From assembly GCF_009727055.1 (NCBI RefSeq), contig NC_052350.1:1961340-2025339 (forward strand): DNA of 64,000 nt. Reading direction: 5' to 3'. Below the pieces are notes generated by a model. That model worked only from the letters and a program-made list of their open reading frames with translations. It did no database searches and was not told where the DNA came from. The position numbers and the translations under genes are program-made. Positions 35,447 to 46,559 of this stretch are shown in pieces (the first letter of the stretch is position 1; every line of letters begins with the position of its first letter). The stretch is from Benincasa hispida (Eukaryota; Streptophyta; Magnoliopsida; Cucurbitales; Cucurbitaceae).

Positions 35447-35618
35447 CCTTGGGATTCGTGGCGCAAGCGCGTCTGACTCCAGATCAAAAGGTTGCCTGTT
35501 CGATTCACGTCGAGGTTCAATTTCCATGTAATTAAATGCTAGTGGAATTACCTTACCGCCGAGATCTGAGGTTCGATTCCCCCACCCCACATTTTAATTA
35601 CAATACCTCTTAAAAAAA
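35447..35618 (+). mobile_element. tRNA-Trp-derived SINE with 11-bp target-site duplication
   Basis: The head (35452-35520) matches plant tRNA-Trp as I know it, including GTCTGACTCCAGATCA with the CCA anticodon and TGTTCGATTCACGTCG, but lacks about five bases of the D loop. A second tRNA-like part has GAGGTTCGATTCCCCCAC (B-box type) at about 35572-35590. The unit ends in TAAAAAAA. It is flanked by perfect repeats TAATGAAAGGA at 35436-35446 and 35619-35629. It therefore looks retroposed, not a resident tRNA gene. Confidence 0.85.
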
Positions 35619-35629
35619 TAATGAAAGGA

Positions 35630-36259
35630 GTTTTTGCCCTGGAAAATTGACAAATGACCTTTTTGGAGTTTTATTTTGTATTTTTGACATATTTTTGAAT
35701 AACAAGTTTGTTTGACCCTCTTGATGATGAAAATGAGTAAACATGGTAAATTTTGGTTGTACAATTACTCTTATGCCCCTTATTGAACTCTCACTCTTAA
35801 TTTCAATAACCAACCTACCAAATTAATTCACCAAAAATTCTCCACCACAAACATTTATTCACAAAAAATTAATTCATCCAAAATTAGTTGACAAAAAATT
35901 CTTCATATTCCAATACAAAAAATTATCCACCAAAATTGATTTTCATGTTAGAATCACTTGCTTGTATTTATGCTTGTTTGGTTGATTTTTTCTTATATAT
36001 ATATATATATATAGTTATATAGTTATATATATATATATATAGTTATATATAGTTATAAAAAAACATTAAAAAAAATAGGAATTTTTTTAAGATTCCCGGT
36101 CGGGCTTCACCGGGTATTCACCGGGTACAACAGATGAGTTAAACTTACCTGGTCAGGTTTCACCTGGTACAAAATAGTTTAAGATACTCAGTCGGGCTTT
36201 AACGAGGATGAAGGAAATTGATTGAAATCACCCGACCGGGCTTCACCGGGTCTTCATCG
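35630..36259. other. Non-coding stretch with TA-rich repeats and CCGGGT motifs
   Basis: It contains (TA)n and TATAGT repeats at 35993-36055, and from about 36090 CCCGGTCGGGCTTCACCGGG-type imperfect inverted and direct repeats that lead into the minisatellite. No gene is seen. Confidence 0.55.
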
Positions 36260-36600
36260 GGTATGAAAGAAATTGATTGAACATATTTTGCATGAGACCG
36301 ACCGGGAATTGCATATTTTATATGGCCGCGATCGGAAATTGGTGCATACTTGGCATGGGGCCCGACCGGGAATTAGTGTACTTTGAAGGAACTGACGCCT
36401 GCTTGCATGGGTCCGAGCAAGAATTAGTGTACTTTGAACATATTTTGCATGAGCCTAGTCGGGAATTAGTGTCTACTTGTATGAGCCCAACCGAAAATTA
36501 GTGTACTTTAAACCGATTTTGCATGCGCCTATCCGAAAATTGGTGCATACTTGCATGGGCCCGGCCAGGAATTAGTGTAATTTGAACATACTGGTTTTTG
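36260..36600 (+). repeat. CG-rich minisatellite, about 75-bp higher-order unit
   Basis: Units alternate between a long form of about 42 bp (GAATTAGTGTACTTTGAACA... TTTTGCATGAGCC...) and a short form of about 32 bp (AATTGGTGCATACTTGCATG GGCCC...). Clean alternation is best seen at 36421-36590. The repeats carry GACCGGGAA-type ends. Open frame 36277-36501 is a by-product of the repeat. Confidence 0.8.
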
Positions 36601-37467
36601 GTTCGGTCTCGTGGCGGTTGAAGACCGGGCCAAAAAATAGTATATAACGTTCCTAGTTGCCACCCCGGTCGGGCACCATAACCGGTCAGCCTCGTATGAA
36701 ACCCAATCAGTTAGAGACCAATTTCCAAGGGAAAAAAAAGTCTGATTTTTAAGAAAAAATTAACTTTTAGGCTCTAAATTGTTCAGAAAATGTCAGAAAA
36801 ATAATAATTTTTTTTTTTGCAAAATTTTAGGGGTCAAAAAAATAATATTTTTAAAAAGAATCTACAACAAACTCCAAATATTTTTACCCCAACTTTTCAA
36901 ATCAAAGATTTTACCAGTTGCTTACATGATCAGCAGCCAAAGGTACAAAATTATTCTTAGTTTTATTTTTTCACTTCCTTTTCTTCTCAATTTTTCTTCG
37001 TCCATATGCGTCGCCCAATCTCCATGTTTCTTTTCTTCATTTGTCGGTGACCATCAAAACATTGTAGAGAGGTCGTTGGCCATCAGAATGTCAGATGCAA
37101 TGGAGTGAGAGAGCGATAGGAAACTGTGAGTGAGAGAGAGAAAACCAAATAAGAAAGAGTGAAAGCGAGACTGCGAGAATGAGGGGAGTGAGAGAAAGAC
37201 GAGAGTAAGAGAGAGAAGATCAAGAGAAAGAGGAGGTCAAAAGAGTTAGGAGAGCAAAATCGTGAGACACAAAAGAGTGAGAGTGAAAGGGCAATCTGCA
37301 TGCACTAGGTTCTATTTTGATAATTCCATGTGAATATGATGCAAGTAAAAGGTCAAAACCCCCTCAATTTTAAAAGGTAGGACATATTTCATTTTCCTCC
37401 TCAATTTTAGGTCATCTATCCATTGGACCTCAGTGTGTTTCCTTAAATCCTGTAAATGGAAGATTAA
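36601..37467. other. Non-coding stretch with a GA-rich dispersed repeat
   Basis: Positions 37081-37280 are rich in GAGAGA-type sequence, followed at 37280-37430 by CAATCTGCATG..., AATTCCATGTGAATATGAT and GGACATATTTCATTTTCCTC. The same combination recurs at 61690-61980 inside a PP2C intron. The frame at 36779-37108 is not supported as a gene. Confidence 0.6.
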
Positions 37468-38200
37468 GGGGCCATTTGGCTCGCAGGTTTGGAATCTTAA
37501 ACTTAGGAATGTTAAGCCTAGAGGATTAGACTGAGAGGTTTAGGTAGACTGGGTTTAAGAAAACTGTGTTTGGAGCAGGTTTTGGAAGTCTAGGTTTAAG
37601 AAGTCTATGTTTGGAGTGCAAACTTAAGTAGCATGGGAATGAATTGAGATTTATAAATATTTAGTGTATGAAATATTTTCTTATATTTAATCACTGGTTA
37701 AATTTTAAATTAGTTTAAATTTGTCATCTTAATTATTTTAATAAAGTTAAGTTTAAAATAAACTAAAAAATTTAGAAGAATATTTTCTTAAAAAAAAATT
37801 CAAATTAAGATTTTGACTAAAATTATAATTTTATTTAATCTATTGTTTTAATAATTTTATATTTTAATCTTACTAGATTTTGAAATAAAATTTCATAGAC
37901 TTTCGACACTTTAACTAATTTGAAAATGATCAACTATTTTTTACCATAATACACTAACTTAAAATTGAAATAACCTAGTATTTTAATATTAAATTCAATT
38001 ATTAAAAAACTATACCTTTTTTCTTATCAAATTACATTTGAGAAATAAAAAATCATAAATTTTGAGTTTTAGTTTTTACTTGGTCACTAAGTTGTTTTAA
38101 ACATTTTAAATCTTTACATTTAGAAAATGATTCTAAGTCTTCGAGCTAGTTAAATTGACCAACAAAAAAAAATTAAAATGTTATTAAAATAAATTAGAGT
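37468..38200 (+). mobile_element. PIF/Harbinger-like transposon, left end only
   Basis: GGGGCCATTTGGCTCGCAGG at 37468 resembles the terminal repeat of the MITE at 52300 and follows TTAA, consistent with a TTA/TAA target. AT-rich interior sequence follows. No matching right end is visible before 38200, so this is a truncated copy or the end has decayed. Confidence 0.5.
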
Positions 38201-38204
38201 TGGC

Positions 38205-38355
38205 CAGTGGCGATCGTCGAGGTGGCAACTGAAGTTCGTTGTGGCGGTTGTAGGAGGTTGCGGCCGGAGTTGGTCGGTGGCGGTCGCCAGAGTTAGCAGG
38301 CAGCATTTGCCAAAGGTGGTTGCCGGAGTTAGCCCTTGGCGGTCGCTGGAAAGAC
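38205..38355 (+). repeat. Short GC-rich imperfect tandem repeat
   Basis: Several imperfect copies of GGTGGCGGTCGCCGGAGTT-like sequence make this a GC-rich island in AT-rich DNA. It may be a remnant of a coding or UTR repeat. The frame 38241-38498 crosses from it into LTR sequence and is not considered a gene. Confidence 0.6.
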
Positions 38356-38357
38356 TT

Positions 38358-39655
38358 AGATGTAACTATAGGGGCAAAACAATAAATTGGCCCATCTATA
38401 CTTACGATCGATCTGTGAAGGGTTATCGCACTATTGATTGGTTGATATGGACACAGAAATATATCTATAGTGAGGAGAGTGCAACTGTCAGTCTTTAGTG
38501 GAGTGCCCGACAGTTAACGGATAGTGGATCCCGTGACTAAAGAGTTTAGTCAGTTATTCACGTACCATTGGAGCTTCAAGCTACAGGTCCATAAGGTCCC
38601 CTTGGTAGCTCAAAGGATTCAAGTTAAGAACCAGTTCTTTGAGTTAGTTTGAAGTGTTCAAATTAACATGAAGAAATTTAATTATATATGATACAATTTG
38701 TGTGATGTATGAGATACATCAAGTGGAGGATTATAATTTACATTAAGTACCATAAAATAGAAAAAAGAACTATGGTTTGTATGTTTCATAAGATGAAATA
38801 TTAAAACTATAGATTATAAATATAATATGGTAAGTTGGTTATCATATTTATTTATAATAATATTAATTATTTGATAATTATCTTTTTTTTCTCTAATAAC
38901 CAATTGAGTGGGAGGTTATTTGTGGTTTTATGGTAACTGTGAGATAAAAGGAAAACCGTTTTCCTAAAATAAGAAGTTACTTCATTTGGAAATTCACTCA
39001 CGGACAAGGCTATTAAGTGAAAATGTTTCACTAAGTGATAGCTCATAGAGATTAAACGATCGTGGAGATTGACTATATAATAGTTCATTCAGCTGATCGT
39101 AGCTAAACGATCGTGTGGCTTTGTCTATACAATAGGCTTCCATTTACTACACGATCGAGCACATTGTCTATACGATAGACTGTGTCATCTCCCACTTGCT
39201 CGATCATCTACACGATTGTTGTCCTCTAGTCTCTTCCTCAAGCCAAGTTCATACAGAGCTTACAACTCCTGAATTCTCACACCGAGAATACCAAGGTAAC
39301 CATTGTGGTGGTGTCCTCACTCAATTCGATTGGTTTCGAGGATTTACGAAGGTCGTTCATGATCATTGTGTTCGTTGTGTTCGTGCTGGTGATCGTGTTG
39401 CACCGATCATTGCATTCGAGAGCTGTGTTGCTGTGGACACTTATAGATTGATTGAGGGAGTTTAAAGAATGTTTCTTCAAAGGTATGCATACTCTATCCC
39501 TTGATATTCTTTGTAAGCATGTTATAATTCCATGTTATGCATTACCTGTTTGTTTCCATTTATTGACTGTAATTGTTGGTGTTCAATTTTGAATGAAATT
39601 TGGAACGATCCTTCTGCTGCACATGAAAATCCTCATGTATGATTTCCTTCACCCT
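38358..39655 (+). repeat. LTR fragment D1, forward
   Basis: It begins within an LTR (GATGTAACTATAGGGGCAAAA) and runs to the LTR's 3' end near GATTTCCTTCA. It is nearly identical to 39775-41059 and matches 1-1756 inverted. The part 39058-39215 has several GATCG motifs spaced about 20-60 bp, including TTTACTACACGATCG at 39143-39157. Confidence 0.8.
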
Positions 39656-41059
39656 TAACGACTGATTCCGAGTCTTGAACATAGTTGCCACATCCTCTCT
39701 TTGAAAGAGAGAACCTAGTCGTAGTAGGACTATGACTTATTGTTCATTAGAGGAATCAGTAGTACTTAAGGAGTTAGATGTAACTACAGAGGCAAAATGG
39801 TAAATTCACCCAGCTATACTTACAAGCGATCTGTGAAGGGTTATCGCACTATTGATTGGTTGATATGGACACAGAAATATATCTATAGTGAGAAGAGTGC
39901 AACTGTCGGTCTTTAGTGGAGTGCCTGATAGTTAATGGATGGTGGATCCCGTGACTAAAGAGCTTAGTCAGTTATTCACGAACCATTGAAGCTTCAAGCT
40001 ACAAGTCTATAAGGTCCCCTTGGTAGCTCAATGGATTTAAGTTGATAATCAGTTCTTAGAGTTAGTTTGAAGTGTTTAAATTATCATGAGAAAATTCAAT
40101 TATATATAATACAATTGGTGTGATGTATGAGATACATCAAGTGGAGGATTAATGTAAATATGATTTACATTAAATACCATAAAATAGAAAAAGAACTATG
40201 GTTTGTATGTTTCATGAGATGAAATATTAAAACTATAGGTTATAAATATAATATGGTAAGTTGGTTATCATATTTATTTATAATATATTAATTATATGAT
40301 AATTAATTTCTTTTTCTCTAATAACCAATTGAGTGGGACATTATTGGTGATTTTATGGTAACCGTGAGATAAAAGAAAAAATGTTTTCCTAAAATTAAGA
40401 GTTACTTGATTCGGAAATAACTCATGGATAAGCTATCAACTGAAAGTGTTTCACTAAGCGATAAACTTACAGAGACTAAACGATCATGGAGCTTTAACTA
40501 AGCTGATCATAGCTAGACGATCGTGTGGCAAGACTATACGATAGGCTTTCATTTACTAAACAATCGAGCACTTTGCCTATACGATAGACAACATCTTATC
40601 TCCCACTTGCTCGATCGTCTACACGATCGTTGTCCTCCAGTCTCTTCCTCAAGTCAAGATCATACAGAGCCCACAACTCCTGGATTCTCACACCGAGAAT
40701 ACCAAGGTAACCATCATGGTGGTGTCCTCACTCACTTCATGAATTGAGTATGACTCAATTGGGTTCGTGATCATCGTGTTTGTTGTGTTCGTGTTACTGC
40801 TCATGTTGTACTGGTCGTTGCATTCGAGTGTTGTTCTTGGACGCATGGAATTTGATCAAGGGATGAATGTGAAGAATATTTCTTAAAAGTTATGCATACT
40901 TTATCCCTTGATATTCTTATTAGCATGCTGTAATTTCGTGTTGTGCATGACCTGCTAGTTTCCGTTCTTGTACTATAATTGTTTATGTTCAATTCGAATG
41001 GAATTTGGAACGATCTCTTCCACTGCTCATGGAAATCCTTGTGTTTGATTTCCTTCAAT
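39656..41059 (+). repeat. LTR fragment D2, forward, in tandem with D1
   Basis: It starts a little earlier in the LTR than D1 (sequence CTGATTCCGAGTCTTGAACA) and ends at the same 3' point. The offset between D1 and D2 is about 1.4 kb. Two directly adjacent LTR parts without internal sequence suggest recombination between LTRs, not two independent insertions. Confidence 0.8.
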
Positions 41060-41450
41060 ATCTAATATAACACATGGCTTATAGTTTATATTACATCACA
41101 TATAATATAACCTATAGTTTAACATTCTCTCATTGAACCTATAGTAATCACTATGAATCAAATTCATATAACTATAATATATAGTTTTCATATATGAATC
41201 ATATTCATATAAGTAATATTTGAATCAAATTCAAATATTTATTTTCTCTCAAATAAAACTTTATATTATAATATATCAAATACATTATATTAATTATATC
41301 ATATATAATTAATTCATCAATTAATTTGAACAATTCAAATTAATCCAAAATTAATTCGATTCTCATTAATCCCAGTCGAGCTACTAAGGGGACTTTATAT
41401 ACCTATACATTGAAGCTCCAATAGTACTTGATTAATTAATTAAACTCTTT
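41060..41450 (-). repeat. LTR fragment, reverse, joined to gag of element E
   Basis: On the minus strand this matches the middle of the Copia LTR family (compare 3060-3320). It joins gag of element E at 41442-41450, where AAACTCTTT is shared by both partners. Confidence 0.7.
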
Positions 41451-41938
41451 GGAAAAGACTCTAGAATAAAATCGACTTGACTTCTCTCATCTACGACAGA
41501 TCCATTTACCTCTGCCACATTGAAATGGACCATCATGTCCAGGACATGTTCTCTAACATAGGCATGTTCTTTCATTTGGCAGTTGTAAACATATTTGATA
41601 GCATTATGCCTCAGGGAGAAGGACGATTGTCCAAACATCCCACGTAGAGATTCCATAATCTCTTTGGTAGTATACATATTTTCGTGTTTCTTAGCCAAGA
41701 GATCAGATATGCTGACAAGAATGTAGACACGGGCTTTCTCATTTGCCTTCATCCATTTGTCGTATGGATCCCGAACAGTTCGATTTTCATTTGAGCTTGG
41801 GATGGGAGGACATTCCTTTGTCAAAACAAACCTTAAATCGTCTATCACCAGTATTGTATTCAAATTTGATTTTCATGTAGCATAACTATTCCCAGTTAAT
41901 TTATCCGAAGCTAACAATTGTACTAATGAACTAGTCAT
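41451..41938 (-). pseudogene. Copia gag fragment (element E)
   Basis: On the minus strand from the ATG at 41938 it reads MTSSLVQLLASDKLTGNSYA, a stop, then KSNLNTILVIDDLRFVLTKE and a 143-codon open part with EHVLDMMVHFNVAEVNGSVV. This is the UBN2-type gag. It stops after ILESFPKSL, where LTR sequence begins. Apart from one stop it is the best-preserved gag in the window. Confidence 0.88.
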
Positions 41939-42483
41939 TCTGAAAATATAAACAAGTTCTTTGTTAGGGAATTTCTTTTAAACCAAATCATGTTTTAGCA
42001 AAGTAATAATGTACCCAAATTTCATTATTTTTGCAACGATACTATAGTGAGTCATGATAAGTGCTACCGAAGGGCAGTCAAATACTCATTCACTAAAGCA
42101 AGACATTCTTGACTAAATACTATCTTCAGAATAACTCATATTCTGTTAGTCATTTAGCTATCGTTTTCAGTTAAGAACTTACTAACACTTTGTAATTTCG
42201 TAAGTGTAACCCTCCATTTCCAGACTTCAGATGTCAACCCCAACGATGCTACCGAATTGGAGAGTCAAGATTGGGAATGAACCTAAGAAATCCTATCCAT
42301 TTCTAGAGTTTGAGTTATTCTGAATCCTATGTTACAACCCTCTGAAGGGATACCCATCGTTAAACGACTAGCAAGGGCCGCCTAAAGCTAACTAGCGGGC
42401 GCAACATAGGAATATCATGGTCCAAACCAACGAGAGAGACCACAGGATGGTATTGACACATATCCTTCACCCACTTACTATAA

Positions 42484-42970
42484 ACTACTTTCCCCATTCA
42501 CCTTGATCTTTACCCATACAAACACTTTCCGAATGGAGATCAATCCTAGGGTGAGACGAACTGTCGTATGAATCTCACGGTGTGAACTTTCTAGGGATGT
42601 GAGAGTTGAAATCAATATATCGTATATTTGATTTTACATTGAACAACTTCCCCTCATTCACCTTGATATTGACTCATGCAAACACTTTCCGAGTAGATGT
42701 CACTCCCAAGGTGACACGAAGTGTCGCATGAATCTCATGGTGTGAACCTCTTAGGACATGAAAATCAAAAATCAAAATCAAAACATCACTTTTGATTTTA
42801 CTGCGAACAACTTTCCCTATTCACCATAATCTCGATTTATGTAAATACTTTTTGAATGAAGGTCACTCCCAAGATGACACGAAGCGAAACATGAATCTCG
42901 ATTATGAACTCTTAGGGACGCGAGCGCTAAAAACAACATATTGTATATGTTATTAATCTCTCACTGAAGC
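42484..42970 (-). repeat. Three tandem ~160-bp repeats in leader E
   Basis: Units start near 42484, 42649 and 42811 with TTTCCC.ATTCACC..., contain CACTCCCAAGGTGACACGAA-like sequence and end near TATATGTTATTA or equivalents. Leader C has a single copy at about 14755-14940, so the repeats arose in E or its lineage. Confidence 0.8.
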
Positions 42971-43870
42971 ATTCTAATACTATATCATATACGTTATTAA
43001 ATTACCATCGAAGTGTTCTAATAACATATCATATATGTTATTAAACTCTCACTGAAGTATTCTAACATTTGTTTGGGTATCTTTACTTAGGAATGTCCCG
43101 GCTAATTATACAACCTAAGTCTAGGTGTTTATCCAAGTATAACATTTATATTTGGATTTAACCTACGATGTCTAGGTGATAAACCAGTATTAAAACCTCA
43201 CACCGCTCATGTTGCTCATAAAACTAGTTAACAACACTCAATTATTCGACCATAATCCTAGGTAGGAGGTGTTATGTAGACTGTCATCTTAAATACCTCC
43301 AGTCTTAGACATGATTATATACCGGTTGAGCTTGTAACCAAAGTATTATAAGATAACACCTATTTTAACTATTAAAACAAGTAGTTAGCCTATGCATGCA
43401 ACTTATCTTTGTTATGGATTTTAATGTCTAATCCAATTTTATAACAACTTATAAAACTTTAGACATGATATACATCCATAATATACCTCAGATAAGTCAT
43501 GATTTAATATAACACTTATATTTAAATATTTAAAAACCTAAACATGCATATTGTATATTATAACACCTTATAACATACTTTCAACGCATGTAACATGCTT
43601 CCTATGGTGGGATTTTAAATCTACATGGCATACTATATGCACATACAAGATTTGTTTAATTATAACATACATCATATGCATAAATAATTAAACACAGACT
43701 AATATGGTTTAGTTTTGACATTCTCGAGGAAACAAAGGTTTAATTATTACAATAAAAACCAAAACTGGCTCCAAAACACTTTTGGACCGCTCAAACCGCC
43801 CTAAACCGGACCTGAACCTCTCAAATCGGACCTCCAATGCTCAAAATTGGACTGAACTGGACAAAAAACC

Positions 43871-44140
43871 ATCAAGTACCATCGAGCATCAAGTACCATC
43901 GAGATGCCATCAAGTATGCCATCGAGCATCAAGTATGACATCGTGCATTGAGTATGCCATCAGCATAAGCATCAAGTGTGCCATCGAGCATTGAGTATGG
44001 CATCGTGCATCGAGTATGCCATCAAGCATGAGCATTAAGTATACCATCGTGCATCGAGTATGGCATCATGCATCGAGTATTTACCTAAATACCATCGGGT
44101 AAATGCCATCAAGTATGGCATCGTGCATCAAGTATTTGCC
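43871..44140 (-). repeat. 19-bp minisatellite in leader E
   Basis: Around twelve units of GCATCGAGTATGCCATCGA and variants, mostly 19 bp with some 18- and 25-bp forms. Leaders B and C lack it. Confidence 0.85.
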
Positions 44141-44380
44141 AGGGCAGTGGTTGATAAAACAGTTTCTGCTACTCGACCTTCTTTACTTCTTTCTTCATTT
44201 ACAACCTAATTTCAACTCTAATGACTCCAATCAAATTACAGACACTTAATCACATATTAAGGCCCATCAATCAGGAGCCAATTACAAGAATGCCAAAACT
44301 CAGAAAAATCATATCAGTTCAACATGTTCATACAACTGATGAAAAACACCCACCTAACTCAAATTGAATGCTTGAAAGAT

Positions 44381-44392
44381 GCCCTGATACCA
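44381..44392 (-). other. Primer binding site of element E (one mismatch)
   Basis: The minus strand reads TGGTATCAGGGC; elements B and C have TGGTATCAGAGC. One base has changed. Confidence 0.82.
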
Positions 44393-44394
44393 AT

Positions 44395-46345
44395 TGTTGG
44401 TTTATAGAAACATGCAGCGAAAGAAAACAGGATCATTAAGCATTCTAATTCCTCAATTTTGACATCAAAATAAGCATGTTCATGGGGTATCAAGAGGGTT
44501 TTATTACATACCTTTGAAGATCCTCTTCAAACTCAAAATTCAGCTGCAATCTTCTCCAATTCTTGCTATGAACTACCACTAGAGCTTCCCTACTATTCTT
44601 TAGGAGCCTTAGATTGAGTTGTGGGACTCAAAACAAGCTTGAACTTAGGGAATTAGAGGAGAGGTTTTCTGGTTTTTCAACTTATTGAAGAACAACTTCT
44701 TCAACCTTTAAAAACTCAGCAATTCAGCAATTACATCTCTTTTTCCACTCAATCAAGAGTGGTTTTATTACATGACTCTCATGCAAAACTGGTCGCTTCA
44801 AGTGATTCCAATTACTCCTTGAATTTGGTGGTGGAATTGTGTCTTAGAGGGTGACTAACCTTCTTGCTTGAAAGTGGGAAAATCCCACATTGGGATTTTT
44901 CTTAATTTTCAAGTTCCTTTTTTTACTTTGGCATTGATTTTCAAAATCAAAACTTTTTTCCAATTTTAATTCTTTAATTAAAATTAAAATTTTATTAATT
45001 TTACAAAAATTAATTCAATAATCAATTTTTTTTAATAAAATTAATAATTGATGATTAATTAAACAATTTATTTAATTATATTAATTCAATATCAATTATT
45101 AAATTAATTTGTCACCAATTCCATTACCATGAATCTTTGTTCATGAAATTAATATCTAAATCATATTTATATATTAATCGATTCTCCATTTATGTTTAAT
45201 TCTAAAATTAAACGTGTTATTCTATCACATATAATTACTAATTCCCTTAATTCGAATTTGAACATTTCAAATCAACTTATCATGTTATTCTAAGGCTAAT
45301 CCGTTTGTGAGCTAGTAGGGGGACCTAATGGACCCACAGATCATGAGCTCCAACGAACCAAGATTAATTGACTAAACTCATTACACTGAATTAACCCTCA
45401 TTCATTAACTACCGGGTCACTCCACTAAAGCCCAGTAGCTGCACTCCCCTCACTATGGATATGTGTCCACTTGATATAACCATAATTAGTAAGTTAACCC
45501 TTCACAAGTTGTTCGTAACAATGGTTGGGTCAAAAGGTTGTTTTACCCCTGAGATTACCTCTTGTTCCTTAAGTCTCAATGATCCTCTAATGAACAATTG
45601 GTTTGTGATCCGATCATCAAATCGAATCCCTCTTGGGCCAATGAGAGGGTGGGGCCCCCTGTTCAAGACCTGAAATCAGCACTTAAGGGAACAACCTCTC
45701 TACTATCCCTAAAAGCGAGCAAGAGTGAATTCCATCTTGCACGATATGTCCCCAGCTATCTATCCGGTCTTACCCTTGAAATGGGAGACTTATTGAGTTG
45801 ACGCTATTGAGCCAACCCTCACTTATAAAAATCTAAGGATAATCTCGAATAAACAGAAGTTCATCGTTAGCTCAGGATTAAGGTTAAGTTACCTAGGTCA
45901 TTGTTATGAAATAGTCGGTCTTAAATAGTAAACAACGTTGTAAAGTAAGAGCGACTTATTTCTTGGTTCGATCTTATGCAAACTCATTGCACAGAACACC
46001 CCCACTTCTCATTTCCACTCATAAATAATTAGGATCACTTCGTTTGTAGTACTTTACAACTCTTTGTAACAACTACAGAATGAGCCGCATTCAATAATGT
46101 TACCAGAATAAGGCACCCAACCTTATTTGTATACTATAGATCATTTTGACTATTTACTCGAACCTGATGCACTTTTATGTCTCCACATAAAGTTCAAGTA
46201 CTCATGTAATAATCATGGATCTTTTAGTTTATTAGATTTATTTCTAAAACGAAATAAACAATTCATATATTCAATAACAATTTTATCGATTTACAGAATG
46301 AGTTTATTGTTTACAAACCATGAGTTTAGGATATAAAACCCAACA
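44395..46345 (-). repeat. 5' LTR of Copia element E
   Basis: On the minus strand it starts TGTTGGGTTTTATATCC at 46345 and ends CCAACA at 44395 before the primer binding site, 1951 bp in all. The outer five bases are CCGTT (46346-46350). The opposite end of the element is lost. Confidence 0.87.
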
Positions 46346-46559
46346 CCGTTAGGTCATCTTTTAAACATGATCTACTTGTTTGTCTTCACATACATGTATA
46401 AGTTACACAATATAACCTTGGATCTTAGTTTATTGGTTTTTGGGGTTTATGTTATTAATGTGAAATAAAATACTTCTTAATTTATTAGATAAATAAATTG
46501 TTTGTAAACTGCAATTACAAACTACAAGACCTACAAAATTTAGGTCATCAACCTCAACA
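46346..46559 (-). repeat. Start of another LTR copy, reverse
   Basis: On the minus strand it begins TGTTGAGGTTGATGACC at 46559 and resembles 49119-49320. It is cut at 46346 by element E. Confidence 0.7.

Larger units (their letters stand above)
41939..44380 (-). other. Expanded untranslated leader of Copia element E
   Basis: The leader is longer than in B and C because of internal tandem repeats: three ~160-bp units at 42484-42970, three ~45-bp units at 42955-43068, and a 19-bp minisatellite at 43871-44140. The rest matches the leader of C. No coding frame is credible. Confidence 0.78.

Noticed and set aside
35452..35520. Functional tRNA-Trp gene
   Set aside because: Part of the D loop is missing, and the unit has an A tail and an 11-bp target-site duplication, so it is a retroposed SINE.
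36277..36501. 74-codon open frame with repeated GNxxFYM-like words
   Set aside because: The pattern is produced by the minisatellite and no protein similarity is seen.
37083..37301. Ser/Leu-rich frame on the minus strand
   Set aside because: It is the translation of a GA-rich repeat read from the other strand.
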